Part shown: positions 54,720 through 64,000 of the stretch, in pieces
Position numbering within the stretch: position 1 is the first letter of the stretch
How the letters are laid out: each line of letters starts with the position of its first letter
Assembly: GCF_000204055.1 (NCBI RefSeq)
Contig: NW_006768771.1
Coordinates: 324,638-388,637, forward strand
Direction of reading: 5' to 3'
Length of the DNA: 64,000 bases
Source: Melampsora larici-populina 98AG31
Taxonomy: Eukaryota > Basidiomycota > Pucciniomycetes > Pucciniales > Melampsoraceae
Notes under the pieces: generated by a model
Database searches by the model: none
What the model saw: the letters and a program-made list of their open reading frames with translations, nothing else
What the model was told of the DNA's origin: nothing
Position numbers and translations under genes: made by a program

Positions 54720-55281
54720 GAGGAAGCAGAGAGATCAGATGGATGATGATGTCAAGGATGATGATCAAAACTTGGTTAGTAGTCACCGTAACATATGTGA
54801 TCAAGAGAACTTTGATGCTACTCAACCAATTGTTCTTCCGCTGAATAATTCAAGAGCATTGCAAGACCACTTTCAACTTGTTGCAAATGTGACCAGATCC
54901 AAGCTATCATTCCCCAGCTCTCCAACACAAGCATATCTCAAAGCACTTCCTGGACTTTCTAATTGATCTGCCCCACTTGGTCCAGCTGCTTCCTATCTCA
55001 TAAACCAGAGTCTAGTCACCCCGTCATGGGAGGAGAACTAAACTACACCTGAAGGTTTTTCTGATTATTGAATTCAAAGGCTCAGGCAAGGTCTTCCATT
55101 TGTAGGATTCAGATCTGCATTAAAGCTACAGCAGCCACATGCTTCTGAGTGGAATTGCCAAACCTTGGCCTTCTGCATAGAAACTTTTGACCACATGTTG
55201 AATGTGACTGGAGAATACAATATGCACTTCCACATAAATTGGACAGAATTTACAGCATCAAGGATTAAAGAACTAGTCTAA
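54720..55281 (+). pseudogene. Unidentified coding-like plus-strand frames
   Basis: After the element, RKQRDQMDDDVKDDDQNL runs to YLKALPGLSN (stop at 54964-54966). A second frame from about 55085 reads RQGLPFVGFRSALKLQQPHA, FCIETFDHMLNVTGEYNMHF and WTEFTASRIKELV before TAA at 55279-55281. The second has good protein-like composition and ends cleanly, so it may be a genuine last exon. No family is recognised. Confidence 0.35.
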
Positions 55282-56879
55282 ATACATTTTCATTATTTTA
55301 TTTCAACCCAAAGAGCTCACATGAAAGAGAAAAACAAAATCCAGGATCATCAACAGCAGGAACGCTGGAGAGCAAGACACATCAGAATCTGTTTGTATGA
55401 TTGAAAGCTCCAATGAATTGTGACACATGACTGATAAAGCCTTTGTACTTTATGTAGTTATCTCGACGGTGTCTGCAAGCTTGCCTTGCCTCTCCAAGAC
55501 TGTGTCCATACACCAATCTATTCATGGATGAGTGTCTTTGAAGTGATGAATCAGATCCTGATGTTCTTGAAGAGGATAGTGTCCGGCACACTCCAATATA
55601 TCACTTTGAGCTTGCAACATGTTGAGCATTTTGATGCAACCTATTGGAAGTCAATGCAAAATGAAATTCCAGTGCCCAGGAAGAAAATCAGCTAAGTGTA
55701 TGAAGTGGCTGATAGACCCATCCAAGACCTCAGGCAGGTGGCTGGTTGGATTACCCCTTGATTGTGTGGATGAGAGGTTCTTGATGGGAATTGGGCCCAA
55801 GGTCACACAAGCACTCAAATTGAGGCAGGAATCTTGCCAAGATGTTCCTGTACTTCTGTCTTCTCACGGTTAGCATCTCACTCCACACTGAAAATAATTA
55901 TACATAACTAGTTCAAATGGGGCTTACTGTCTGTGTTGAAATTTACAAAGGAAGATTGATCATCCTGGAGTGTAATGTGATCATATTAATACACCTTTGA
56001 AACAAAACCAGGAAGAATATTCCAGAAATTAGAGTGGGATTTTTGATGATTGAATTTTTGAATTGAGAAAAAGATTGATAATGAGGTATTTTCTGTTTTT
56101 GTTATTTGTTGATGATACCCATTGTGTGCAGCTCAGTGGAAGAGAAGTGGGATCCTGGTGCCAAACCCACACTTCATTATGTCAAATTGTTCCTATAGCC
56201 AGATGAGTGTTGTGTTACGGACCAATGATATGGTAAATTACACAAATCACACAGAGAGCCACAACTAAGGCAAAGTATTGAAGTAACAGAGTGATGAAAG
56301 GAAACAAGGTGAAAAGGATTGGATCTTCATAAATGAGGATACAAGCAAGACAAGTGATTTGAAAAGATAGGAAACAAAGCAATTCTAGCTAAAGCTAAGA
56401 GGTACAAATACAGAAAGATGGGAAGAAGTAGATGGCTTGTGTACTATATATCAGTTGGGAAGTGATACGACAAATGTTTTTTTGATATTCAGGCAGTGCA
56501 TCAATGGCTGTAAGTGAAGATATTACCTGCATCTTGAGGGGAAAAAGGAAAAGATTGGGGTGAGTATTGATAGGCCAAGTGAGACAGTAAAACTGACACA
56601 CATCTTGTAGAACAAGGGATCAGATAGCTGTGGTTGCTATACGGTGGTATCACCTGATGGTTGGTCGTGGCAAAAGTGGTCCCTTCAGTGGGTCATGGGT
56701 TTGGGATGGAGGTTTTTATCAGAGCTTAGTTGCATTCAAGTCCTTTCAAGGATCAACACTTCATACATACCACAATTGGGCAAACATCATCACACCATCC
56801 CAATTTGTCCAGTTGGTAGGTGTATCTTGTTTGATATTGTATCTCCATCTTAAATTCTGATATTTTATCTGAAATCCTG
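55282..56879. other. No named gene
   Basis: A plus-strand frame at 55619-55873 (KWLIDPSKTSGRWLVGLPLD) and overlapping frames at 56630-56860 have some protein-like segments, but they share bases in different frames and lack support. The rest is AT-rich. Confidence 0.3.
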
Positions 56880-57416
56880 GTCCAGGTAGCAGGTGATCAG
56901 GAAGTGATCATGCTCCCACCATTTCTAGTGGATTATGACCTTAGCCTCATACCAGCATTGCAAAACTTGGCTATTGACAATTGAAGGCAAGGTTCAATAC
57001 TGTCAAGGGGTAATTCAGAGGAGTGCACCAGTGATCTGTGATTTGAGGGTCTTTGTGATGGGTTGCCTCAATTCTTACATGATTTGTGAAATCAAGATGG
57101 TTGTTGGGCCTCATGTAGAGAAATAGAGAAATACCAATTTTTAACCACCTCCAAGCTTGATGCAATACAACACGCAGCCTACATGTCAGAAGATCATCTC
57201 ATAAACATTGTCAGTGAGGTATCCAACACTCAGAGTGTGATGAATTACTATAGGATGTTATTGTGTTCAACTGGCCCCAATGTAATTTCCCACTGTAAGC
57301 TAGACAAGAAGCTACTCAAAGAGTTACAAGAACAGCACAAGCTTACGAAGTCCACATCAGAATGTATGTACAAAGAGGTTGCGGTCCTGTGGGCACTAGT
57401 ATCTGAGGCAATGTGA
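56880..57416 (+). pseudogene. Unidentified coding-like plus-strand frames
   Basis: After a possible TCCAG acceptor at 56885 the frame reads QEVIMLPPFLVDYDLSLIPA then LQNLAID before a stop. In a neighbouring frame VQYCQGVIQRSAPVICDLRV continues to CEIKMVVGPHVEK. From 57135 the frame TSKLDAIQHAAYMSEDHLIN continues through SVMNYYRMLLCSTGPNVISH and LLKELQEQHKLTKSTSECMY to TGA at 57414. It looks like a broken gene of about 180 codons. It cannot be named. Confidence 0.35.
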
Positions 57417-58394
57417 GTGTCAGACCTTTGAAATTAAAGCGGAAAATTTTCAAAAGATCCGCTAACACACAAATAGCTTCATTTTTTTACCAATTCAAAC
57501 CCAGTAAATGCACTTGCAACTTCACAGATGCCATTGCCACCAGGGATGTACCAGACCCCACTGGAAACACATCCGAGTAATTCTCTTTGTTTTGCTTTTC
57601 TTATGGCCGGATACTCCAGCCTTTTGGTCAATGTATTTTATTAGAGAACCTATGTACTAGGGTTTTCTTGCAAGATATGGTGAAAGTGAGATGTGGTAGA
57701 TACAATACACTTGTTTTCAAAAAGCTTGTCACAACTCCACTGCCAAATAGCTTGAGCTGTTTTGGAAACTTTGGACAAGTGTTTAAAATTACTGTCCATA
57801 GTCAGGAGATGAGGTCTTGAAGCTCTAGTTAATTGAACGTGAAGTTGAGGCTGTCTCCTTTGGTACCTAGTGGCACATGTGAGCTGACTACCAAAGGTTG
57901 CAAATAACCAAATTAGAGCGGAGCTCAAATACAGCTAGCTTTTTAATATTTGCACGGACCAAATTTTTTTTTAAGAGAGGTCAAATGTTCCAATTTTTTA
58001 AATCAAAGAATATATTTATTTTATGTAATTTTTTTGACAAAAAATTATTCAAAAATGTTCAGACTCAATAGTGTTATCAAGGTGTAAAGCAGTAAGTATG
58101 GTGAAACACTGTGCGGATCCCAGTTTGGGTGTGGGTGTTTACTTACTTAGCGCAGTGCTGTCACAGTCCCTGGCAGGGGGGTTTGTGTGTCAGTGGTTGC
58201 CAACGACTAGAACCCTCAAGTGAGCTCATGCAGGCGTGACAATAACATGTGGTCAAATGGCCAATTTACACACATCTAATTATTTCCACACCAATGGTGG
58301 TGATGCTCATATAGATTCATTATGTTCAACCGAGAAAGGAAGAAGAATATGAGAACATAACACATAATAAACCTAAACCCTACATGCTCATCAC
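57417..58394. other. No supported gene
   Basis: Frames at 57587-57928 on both strands overlap without support. 57950-58070 is T/A-rich. 58080-58260 is somewhat GC-richer and may be repeat-derived. No element ends were found. Confidence 0.4.
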
Positions 58395-58944
58395 ATGTTC
58401 CAGCTAAGGAGACTGAAAATTGTAATACAACACATCTTTCATCTTGCATATCATCACAAGATGTTCAATGACCTCAACCAAATTGAATTCAATGAGCTAA
58501 AGCCAGCAAAATTGCCAAACAATGCAAGGTCCAACTCTACTCTCCATTCAAAGAAATGTCACACTTCACAAGATAATGAAAAACCTTCAAGCTCAATCAT
58601 AGGACTTACCAACTGTTTGTCCATCATGGAGAGTTTTTCACTCAAGGAGATTCAGGATGTTTCCTGAGAAATGCAATCTTTTAAAACAAGAGATCACTAA
58701 CATTAGAGATGGTGATGTACCCAAGGAAAAACCCTTAGCTGACCAGATAATCAACAACATGAAATCACACTTATCTCATCTAGAAGACAAGTTCATAAAT
58801 GTCTCAAAGTTCTACAAAGACTTACACATAGTGGACAAGAATGTGAAGAACATGCAAGATGACCTGGCGTGTCACTTTGAGTCTTGGTCATTCAATGAGT
58901 CAAAAATGAAAGACAGCATGAGACTGGTCAGGGGCACATACTAA
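58395..58944 (+). CDS. Unidentified charged helical protein, two overlapping frames
   Basis: The first frame (58395-58667) ends SIMESFSLKEIQDVS and contains a Ser/Lys-rich middle. The second (58657-58944) reads FPEKCNLLKQEITNIRDGDV, MKSHLSHLEDKFINVSKFYK and VKNMQDDLACHFESWSFNES. A one-base shift near 58660 would join them (KEIQD to FPEKCN), so this is either one frameshifted gene or two exons. The second part is coiled-coil-like and close in style to the genes at 41 and 53 kb. The AT-rich plus-strand leader at 58340-58390 could be untranslated sequence. Confidence 0.4.
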
Positions 58945-60239
58945 AATCTCTTCTCTCTATCATTTGATCCACCGGACAGTTTCTTTGACTCCCCAGCAGA
59001 TTTCATGAATTCTCCTCAAGTGAAGAAAAAACCGGAGTGCAATGGGGATACTACATCAATCCATGATTTATCCAGACTTTCATTGAACTATCTAAATTTC
59101 AAACACACATCATGAGGTTGTGGTTACAAAAAACTCAAGGTACATCAACCAAAGTTTATAATTTCCTGCTGATCTCCGGGTGATTGACATGATTTCTTCA
59201 ACGGAATATGATGATACCATGCTTCAGCTGCCACTTCAAAGAGAAAATGGATTGCGTGGACTACAAAAAAGTGATTGAGCTTTTGAGGGATGCAAGAGGT
59301 AGGACATCAAACAATAACAGCTTGAAAGGTGGTTTATACTGAATCAATCTGTGTTTTGTTCTGGCAGAAGAGTGAACCAGGGCTTTGTCTGCGCGGGAGA
59401 GATGTGAGCATTGGAGCTTATGAACTCAACACTGTCAACATGTCTTCACACACCATGCACTCACAGAGTTCCAGAAGGTCTAGAGAATCCACCATTAAAT
59501 CCGCATATCACTATAAAGCAATGGAAGAAGCCATCTGGCACATTTTTTTGGCTCACAGTTCTTTTAATCACAGCCATCAACATATACATAACCATTGGAG
59601 CAAGTATCATGTATAGTGGGGCCAACTCTATGTATCATTTCGGCAACTTAAAGGCTAGGCATGTATGATGTGAATGGTATTACAAAAGAAATATGGGATA
59701 TGTAGGATGCTTTCATTTGAGGAGATCACCAGTGGCTTGCTCCATAGCAATCCTGAATTGGGTAAAGCTTTTGTATATGCATGAGCTCCATTTGTTTTTA
59801 TTTCGACTCAAAATGGATGTAGTATTGGACTCTGAAGATTCTACAACACTTCAATCATTTCAATGCTTGAATTTGCTTACAAGTTCAATGCATGAATAGT
59901 TTCTGATGAAATTTTCTTGACTTACTCTTTGTTTCATAATGAGTTTGATGGCATTGCTTATGAAGTTACAAACTCTCAATCAGATTCTTTTCAGTGTATT
60001 GACTATAAAATGAAATGCTGATGAAGGAAAAAGTTCACAAGTTGAGATTACATGCTTGATTGTAACAATCTGACTTGTAAACCTATCCAGAATAGTTGAA
60101 CAGCCAAGGGTTATCAATGAATGTAAACTCTTCAAACTAAATGATCTTTGGAATGAAGTGAGAGAAACATTTCAATCAAATAAGGAAAACCTCAGACCTT
60201 GCTGATCAAGGTTTCCTTGTATGTTGAAATTGAAAAATT
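58945..60239. other. No named gene; one membrane-type fragment
   Basis: Around 59475-59660 the plus strand reads GLENPPLNPHITIKQWKKPS followed by a hydrophobic stretch TFFWLTVLLITAINIYITIG, which could be a membrane segment of a former protein. Other frames lack support. Confidence 0.35.
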
Positions 60240-61723
60240 AAAAACAGCAAATATCATGCACATAGAAACATGAAATTGTGGAAAGTGGAATTGGAAATTG
60301 TAGCCAATGAATTGAAAGTAAAAAATCAAAAGCTTAAGCTTAAAAGTTGTAAATTGATATTTGACAATTCAAGCTCAAAAATTGAAGCTTCAAAATAAAA
60401 AGTCTAAAATTAAAAGTCAGAAATCAGAATACAAGTGTTAAAAGTCAGAAATTTGACATTACAAATTAAAAATCAAAAATCAAAAACTAAAAGGAATTAA
60501 AGATCAAAAAATAAAAACTTCTTCTTTGACCTTGACCTGGACTTCAACTTTAACCTCCAATCCGACTGACTTTGACCTGAACTTCCAACTCCGCTGTGAC
60601 TTTGACCTCCAATTCAACTTCAACCTTCACTTTGACCTTCACCCCACTTCTGAACCCCACTTAAAAATTAAGAAATTCAAAAATTCAAATAAAAAATCAG
60701 AGATTCAAAATTGAAAATTGATCAAACAGAAACTCAAAACTTGAAGAGAACTGTATCTTTGAAGCCTAAGCCAAACCACAAACATTGTGTTTGACTTAAA
60801 ACTTGAAAATACAAATTGAAACTATTCAAAATCATTATTCCAAAATTTGAAAATCAAAATTGTGGCCTTTGAGTTGGATTTGGACTTCAACTTGCAAGTT
60901 GGACTTCTACTTCCAATTCCACTTGGACTTGAACTTTGAATACCACCTTAATTGGGTTTGACTTTGATTTTCTCCATTCTCAAAACTCTTGACTGCAAAC
61001 TGATTCAATTTTTTGAATTCTAAGAAATCTTGCCACAAATGATCCAGTTTGGGAAGTCACTTGCTTTCAAGAACGTGTTGCCAAACTTGAACATGTGGCT
61101 TGTTGCTTGAAAGGCCGGCCCAATCCTAAACAGCAATCCACAGGTGGAAGTGGTCCTAGAGATCAGACTTTCAATCTGGGTAGTCCAAGGGGTGCCTTGG
61201 AAAGCCCCACATATGCTTGCCCGCACTTGCTATCTGTCAGCAGCGTGCCATGGAGTCCAACACCAACTGAAATTCAACTATGCTTGATATTGCACAGGGG
61301 GAGTGTTGTCCAAAACCAATAGTTCTCAACCCAACTTGCCCTCTGGCAACCCTGTCACCCATCATCTTCAACCACTTCATGTGACTTATCCATTCAGAGC
61401 AGAACTTGGAAGCTTCAATAGTGATTCAGATACAGGAAGTAGTTACTGTTATAGCTTAATGAATGTCCCCATTCTTTGTTTTGTAAGTTGTCCACCCTAC
61501 ATGACTAAACTAGGCAACATAATCCAAGATGATTGTGACAGTGATAACGGGCAAAAGGTCTTCTTGGTGAATGTATCCACAGGTTTGCTCATACAACAGG
61601 TCAGTTAAGCACTAATATGTCACATGCTCACTTGTTCACTATCTTATCATTATGGTCTCACAATCTGATCTGCTCTCTATCCCGCCAATGCAAAAACAAG
61701 TTCCAGTCTTTATATTTGCAACC

Positions 61724-61816
61724 AACAACAGATCCCGCCAAATTTTGGAATTTGTCATTCTGTGAGACCTTCTGTCAAACTCTCTGAGATTTGACAGAAG
61801 TCATATTTGTACACCC
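61724..61816. mobile_element. Half copy of the nested-hairpin miniature element
   Basis: AACAACAGATCCCGCCAAAT, then TTTGTCATTCTGTGAGACCT, then TTTGACAGAAGTCATATTTG and TACACCC match the right arm of the element at 54496-54714. A TA follows at 61817-61818. The left arm is missing, so this copy was truncated or rearranged. Confidence 0.7.
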
Positions 61817-62216
61817 TAAATGTGAAAGCAAAGTTGGTGTGCATTTGAAGAAGTCGAATTTGACTTCAAGATCAAAATCAAATGAAATCTGACTTCAACT
61901 TCACACCAGTGATTTTGTCTGCAACATATGTGAGTACAAATTGGAATACACAATCTGGAGTTGTACGATTTTGATTTAGAAAAACATCTTTTTTGAACAA
62001 AATAACCTTGTAAACGACTTAACTTCATGGTCACTTGATTTCCAGTTAGGATTTGCCTTTGACTTCTTTGACCGCTTCAACCACTTCAACCACTTCAATG
62101 ACTTCAACTTTTTTGACCTCTTTGACTCTTCTGGTTTCTTTGACTTTGACTTTGATCTCTTTGACTTTGATCCCAACTTTGCCTCAGCTTTGACTTTGAC
62201 ATGGACTTTGGCTCCT

Positions 62217-62254
62217 GATCTGGAATTTGCATTCAGATCTGGAATTTGCATTCA
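62217..62254. repeat. Two perfect 19-bp tandem units
   Basis: GATCTGGAATTTGCATTCA occurs twice in a row, followed by GATCTT. It borders the TTTGAC-type array. Confidence 0.8.
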
Positions 62255-62760
62255 GATCTTATAATATTTAAATCAAAAGTAAGAGAGTCATCAAAAAGAA
62301 ACCAAATGAAAAAGGCTGAATTTTGGTCAATTCCAACAGTGATAGGAGCTGATCTGATGGGAACTATCGGAGAACAAATTCAGATCCACAATGTCAAGTC
62401 CTATGGAGTTATGTCAGAATTCAACATGGACTAGAATCTCCCTGGAATAATTTGTATTCAAATCTAGCCCTGAACTCATAGGGTTGGGTCACAGCCCTAC
62501 ATTGAAATTGAATTTGAAAAACCAGAATTCGATCTCAAATAATGTACAACTCAACTTTGCTGCGACTTCAAACTCCAACATCAAAAGGTGTGGCCTGCTC
62601 TAAATCATTTTGAGGCAGGCCCCCTTCATGAATCCATGTTTGACACCTTTTGACATTCACTTTGAAATCCACTTTGAAATCAGACTCAAAATCAAAGTCA
62701 TCTCTTTCAACAACACTGATTTTGACCTCAAGTACATCACCACTTCATGATTACCTCTGA

Positions 62761-63347
62761 ACTGGAACTCCAAATTGTATTGGTTCTTGAAATTGTATGT
62801 AGAAGCACTCCTCAATTTTTTGATGTCACCTTACTGTGCGGACCCACCTTACTAACCTTGTTGCTTGTTTCCTAGCTTTTGTCCATGCCTCAAAACGTTC
62901 TGCTTGGAACTCAAGCTCAATGGGAAGCAGTGGCAGCAAGGGATGTGGTAAGCATTGAATTCCCCCTTACATCACCATCACCAATGTTTGTATGTACTGT
63001 GACAGTTGGCAAAGAAACCAAATCAAGAGATTTCCAGGATGATTGAAAGATGTGCCCAGAAGACTTATTAGGATGAGTTATTGAAGTGAATTGAAGTAAT
63101 TATGGGAAGAGTTGATGATTTTCTACTTTGCTTTTACGTCAAGTCGCCCACTGACTGCTGAGGTGAGTGAGCGCTGAGTTGGTTTTTTTTTAATTTAAAA
63201 TCAGCATTTCAATTTGCAACTCAACTTGTCACTCAACTGATATCTTATCGACTTCTCATCGTCATCAACTCCCAAATACCATCCATCCATCAACCAATCA
63301 ACCAGTCAAATACCCAATCACTGTATAACTCAATCATTCAACTAACA
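62761..63347. other. No gene seen; possible leader of the next exon
   Basis: The end of the stretch (63240-63347) is C/A-rich with CATCCATCCATCAACCAATC-type sequence and no ATG close by, as often seen in fungal 5' untranslated regions. It precedes the ATG at 63348. Confidence 0.35.
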
Positions 63348-63551
63348 ATGTCATGTGAAACACCTCAAAAAGATCAACTTCCTTCATCAAATGTTCCAAT
63401 GAAGATTTTAGGCAAACCAGATTGTTTAGATCTCATTTTATTGGCTAAAACTGCAAAATCAGAATTAAGACAAATAGCTCAAAAAAGTGTAACAAAAAAT
63501 AAAAGAAAATTCATTGATCTTGATCAAGAAGATTCTCAACCTTTGGTTGGA
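63348..63551 (+). CDS. First exon of an unidentified gene
   Basis: The ATG at 63348 has a plausible leader before it. The exon reads MSCETPQKDQLPSSNVPMKI, KPDCLDLILLAKTAKSELRQ, and KRKFIDLDQEDSQPLVG, then a GTAAGT donor at 63552 and a CTAAC branch-like site near 63604. No clean acceptor follows, although LDLGAPS and STTTKCSIQCQSSGPAPHHF are readable near 63640-63735. The basic, nuclear-localisation-like KNKRKF is the only motif. It may be fused to, or merely upstream of, the midasin fragment. Confidence 0.45.
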
Positions 63552-63740
63552 GTAAGTCAACTCATTTTTCAAGTTTTCATTAGACCAAATTTTTTTATCA
63601 ACACTAACCTTTTTTTATCTATACGTATGTTCTTGATCTTGGAGCACCAAGTTAACCAATCTTTGAACCCGCTTTAGCTTCTACAACTACAAAGTGTTCC
63701 ATTCAATGTCAATCTTCTGGTCCAGCCCCTCATCACTTTT

Positions 63741-64000
63741 TTAGCTAAGTTGCTTGGTAAGTCTTTGGTATCACTCAACTTGAGTGATCAAAGTGAAGCA
63801 AGCAATAAGCTTTCACAACAATCTCTGGCATTATTCACATGGAAGGACGGATCTTTGGTACAACCTATGCAAGAGTGAGATCCAGTCCTGTTAGATGAAA
63901 TCTTTTTAACCAATTATTATGTACTCGAAAGGCTTAACAGTTTATTGGAGCCTAGTCGATCAATTATGCTGACAGAATGTGGTGGTGCAACGATTGAGGA
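63741..64000 (+). pseudogene. Midasin (Rea1/Mdn1) AAA-domain fragment, cut by the window end
   Basis: Midasin is the giant dynein-like AAA ATPase that removes assembly factors from pre-60S ribosomes. The frame LAKLLGKSLVSLNLSDQSEA, FTWKDGSLVQPMQE, stop, DPVLLDEIFLTNYYVLERLN, SLLEPSRSIMLTECGG matches the stretch between Walker A and sensor regions of a midasin AAA module, with LLDEI as Walker B. The glycine-rich Walker A block is missing upstream, and the segment between SDQSEAS and FTW is shortened. A TGA (63876-63878) replaces the usual Gly before Asp. It may continue beyond the window. Confidence 0.75.

Larger units (their letters stand above)
60240..62760. repeat. Degenerate simple-sequence zone (TCAAAA-like, then TTTGAC/TTCAAC-like)
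   Basis: 60250-60520 is dominated by AAAATC, AAAAGTC and AAAATTGAAG variants. 60520-60660 repeats CTTTGACCT and ACTTCAAC. 60870-60980 and 62050-62215 repeat CTTTGAC, GACTTTGAT and CCACTTCAA. The spacing is irregular, so it is a degenerate hexamer-type array. It opens a spurious Lys/Ser-rich minus-strand frame at 62251-61976. Between the arrays, 61095-61610 holds plus-strand frames without support, and 61724-61816 is a partial miniature element. Confidence 0.6.

Noticed and set aside
54682..54720. Start of the 94-codon frame within the miniature element
   Set aside because: The first codons come from the element's terminal repeat, so that ATG is unlikely to be the original start of the frame.
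61976..62251. 91-codon Lys/Ser-rich minus-strand frame
   Set aside because: It is the translation of the TTTGAC/TTCAAC simple-sequence array.
1..64000. CRISPR arrays, rRNA genes, tRNA genes
   Set aside because: No regularly spaced repeats, no rRNA-like conserved blocks and no convincing cloverleaf with A and B boxes were seen; the tRNA-like match at 29321-29337 is a primer site of 17 bases, not a gene.

Overview
The window looks like part of a repeat-rich, AT-rich nuclear chromosome of a filamentous basidiomycete, most likely a rust fungus (Pucciniomycotina). The reasons are short GT-AG introns (63, 59 and 80 nt where they can be read), Ty3/gypsy and Ty1/copia retrotransposons of fungal type, abundant small inverted-repeat elements, and lineage-type multicopy protein families with few intact host genes. 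The order assignment is an inference. I see no rRNA, no convincing tRNA and no prokaryotic feature.

Layout. 0.2-1.4 kb: a two-exon gene of a multicopy fungal family (minus). 1.9-5.3 kb: a decayed, 3'-truncated Ty3/gypsy gag-pol (minus), broken mostly by stops that fit C-to-T changes. 6.0-8.2 kb: a 764-bp CACTA-type foldback element with a TAT target duplication, a degenerate direct repeat, and a 150-bp CACTG element with a TGA target duplication. 10-21 kb: broken, intron-bearing pieces of conserved host genes on the minus strand: secreted glutaminase A (11.6-13.7 kb), importin-7/8 (16.2-17.2 kb) and methylenetetrahydrofolate reductase (20.4-20.7 kb). A 197-bp TA-flanked element sits inside an unidentified reading frame at 17.9 kb, and a second CACTG element lies at 18.8 kb.

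23.5-30.1 kb: a degraded plus-strand gene, possibly a TET/JBP-like 2-oxoglutarate dioxygenase, split by a full-length Ty1/copia element (24496-29805) with a 1433-codon uninterrupted gag-pol, a 5-bp target duplication (AACTC), a primer site matching the anticodon arm of initiator tRNA-Met, and LTRs of unequal length caused by internal repeats.

30-41 kb is mostly non-coding or too decayed to name. 41.2-49.2 kb holds the 3' exons of an unidentified coiled-coil-like gene inside a head-to-tail 3.8-kb duplication whose copies differ by only about seven substitutions plus a 21-bp indel. 50-59 kb carries more unidentified, partly broken multi-exon frames: a minus-strand family member at 50.1-51.6 kb and plus-strand fragments at 53, 55, 57 and 58.5 kb, plus a 219-bp nested-hairpin element at 54.5 kb. 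60.2-62.8 kb is a zone of degenerate TTTGAC/TTCAAC simple sequence with a half copy of the 54.5-kb element. The window ends in a midasin (Rea1/Mdn1) AAA-domain fragment with one in-frame stop.

The genes do not form a pathway. The window reads as a graveyard of host-gene pieces and transposable elements, with one young copia insertion and one young tandem duplication. Names for degraded genes rest on motif recognition by eye and need a protein search.
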